Source of the DNA: an uncultured Blautia sp.
GTDB taxonomy: Bacteria; Bacillota; Clostridia; Lachnospirales; Lachnospiraceae
Direction: 5' to 3'
DNA length: 64,000 nucleotides
NCBI GenBank assembly: GCA_900547685.1
Contig: URHS01000003.1
Coordinates: forward strand, 1 to 64,000
The notes under the pieces are model-generated. The model was not told the DNA's origin, ran no database searches, and was given only the letters and a program-made list of their open reading frames with translations. The translations under genes and the position numbers were made by a program. Positions within the stretch are counted from its first letter, which is position 1. Every line of letters begins with the position of its first letter. Shown here one piece after another: positions 63,846 through 64,000 of this stretch.

Positions 63846-64000
63846 ATGAAAAAGATATTATTTTTAGCATTAAATTTTTTCATGTTGGTTTCTTTATTGG
63901 GAGGTTGTAGTTTTATACAGGAAGAAAATAAAAGTAATCAGGAAGCTATTCAGAGTGAAGAAGACTTAGAGGAAGAAGCGTTAGTTGGAAATCTTGTTCA
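63846..64000 (+). CDS. Lipoprotein, N-terminal part only
   Basis: ATG after a good aaggt/gaagg site. The first 51 codons are in the window: a signal peptide with lipobox LLGGC (Cys21), then an acidic, Glu-rich stretch (QEENKSNQEAIQSEEDLEEE). The open frame runs off the window edge. No family can be named. Confidence 0.75.
   Translation, partial: MKKILFLALNFFMLVSLLGGCSFIQEENKSNQEAIQSEEDLEEEALVGNLV

Overview
The window looks like a chromosomal segment of a low-GC, Gram-positive gut Clostridia, most likely Lachnospiraceae (Blautia-like). The support is strong AGGAGG ribosome sites, the rpmG-secE-nusG-rplK-rplA run, a CUT1 sugar ABC transporter without its own ATPase, class C sortase pili and a small pilT/gspF pilus locus. 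No rRNA, tRNA, CRISPR array, integrase or intact insertion sequence was seen.

Layout. (1) 402-2267: membrane diguanylate cyclase. (2) 2353-12230: first sugar operon, with ROK kinase, GntR regulator, a two-part mannose-6-phosphate isomerase-like protein, a GH38-related DUF5054 enzyme, an MFS transporter and a PA14-containing GH3; it has a promoter and a perfect 14-bp palindromic operator. (3) 12349-26317: second sugar operon, with LacI regulator, two CUT1 permeases, binding lipoprotein, GH130 phosphorylase, GH38 alpha-mannosidase, GH3, phosphohexomutase and ManA. Together these predict uptake of mannose-containing glycans, trimming inside the cell, phosphorolysis to mannose-1-phosphate and entry into glycolysis as fructose-6-phosphate. 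(4) 26385-33308: a second membrane cyclase and a 1680-residue PAS/GGDEF/EAL protein. (5) 33404-35298, minus strand: an ATPase plus TOPRIM-like pair resembling RloA/RloB-type defence genes. (6) 35511-40388, minus strand: a minimal type IV pilus-like operon (pilT, prepilin-like proteins, gspF) led by a transglutaminase-like lipoprotein.

(7) 40568-55372 is the most unusual part. Two small proteins share a repeated unit, then comes a BTAD (SARP-like) regulator, then a 12-kb operon: giant fibro-slime/Cna-B adhesin, LPSTG pilin, two class C sortases, a further Cna-B protein, two proteins with SipW-type signal peptides, a PKTGD-anchored protein, a MucBP protein and a SipW-type signal peptidase. The promoter carries two heptamers exactly 11 bp apart just upstream of the -10, the geometry used by SARP activators. 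The locus seems to join sortase-built pili with a SipW/TasA-like secreted layer.

(8) 55399-58500: two decayed copies of a Rpn/PD-(D/E)XK transposase-like gene flank an ABC-F gene whose long leader contains a four-codon upstream ORF and a strong terminator just before the start, suggesting ribosome-mediated attenuation. (9) 58537-60970: rpmG-secE-nusG-rplK-rplA, with two almost identical 29-nt leader elements before rplK and rplA that look like L1 binding sites. (10) 61068-64000: DnaQ-like exonuclease, D,D-carboxypeptidase on the minus strand, and the start of a lipoprotein cut by the window edge.
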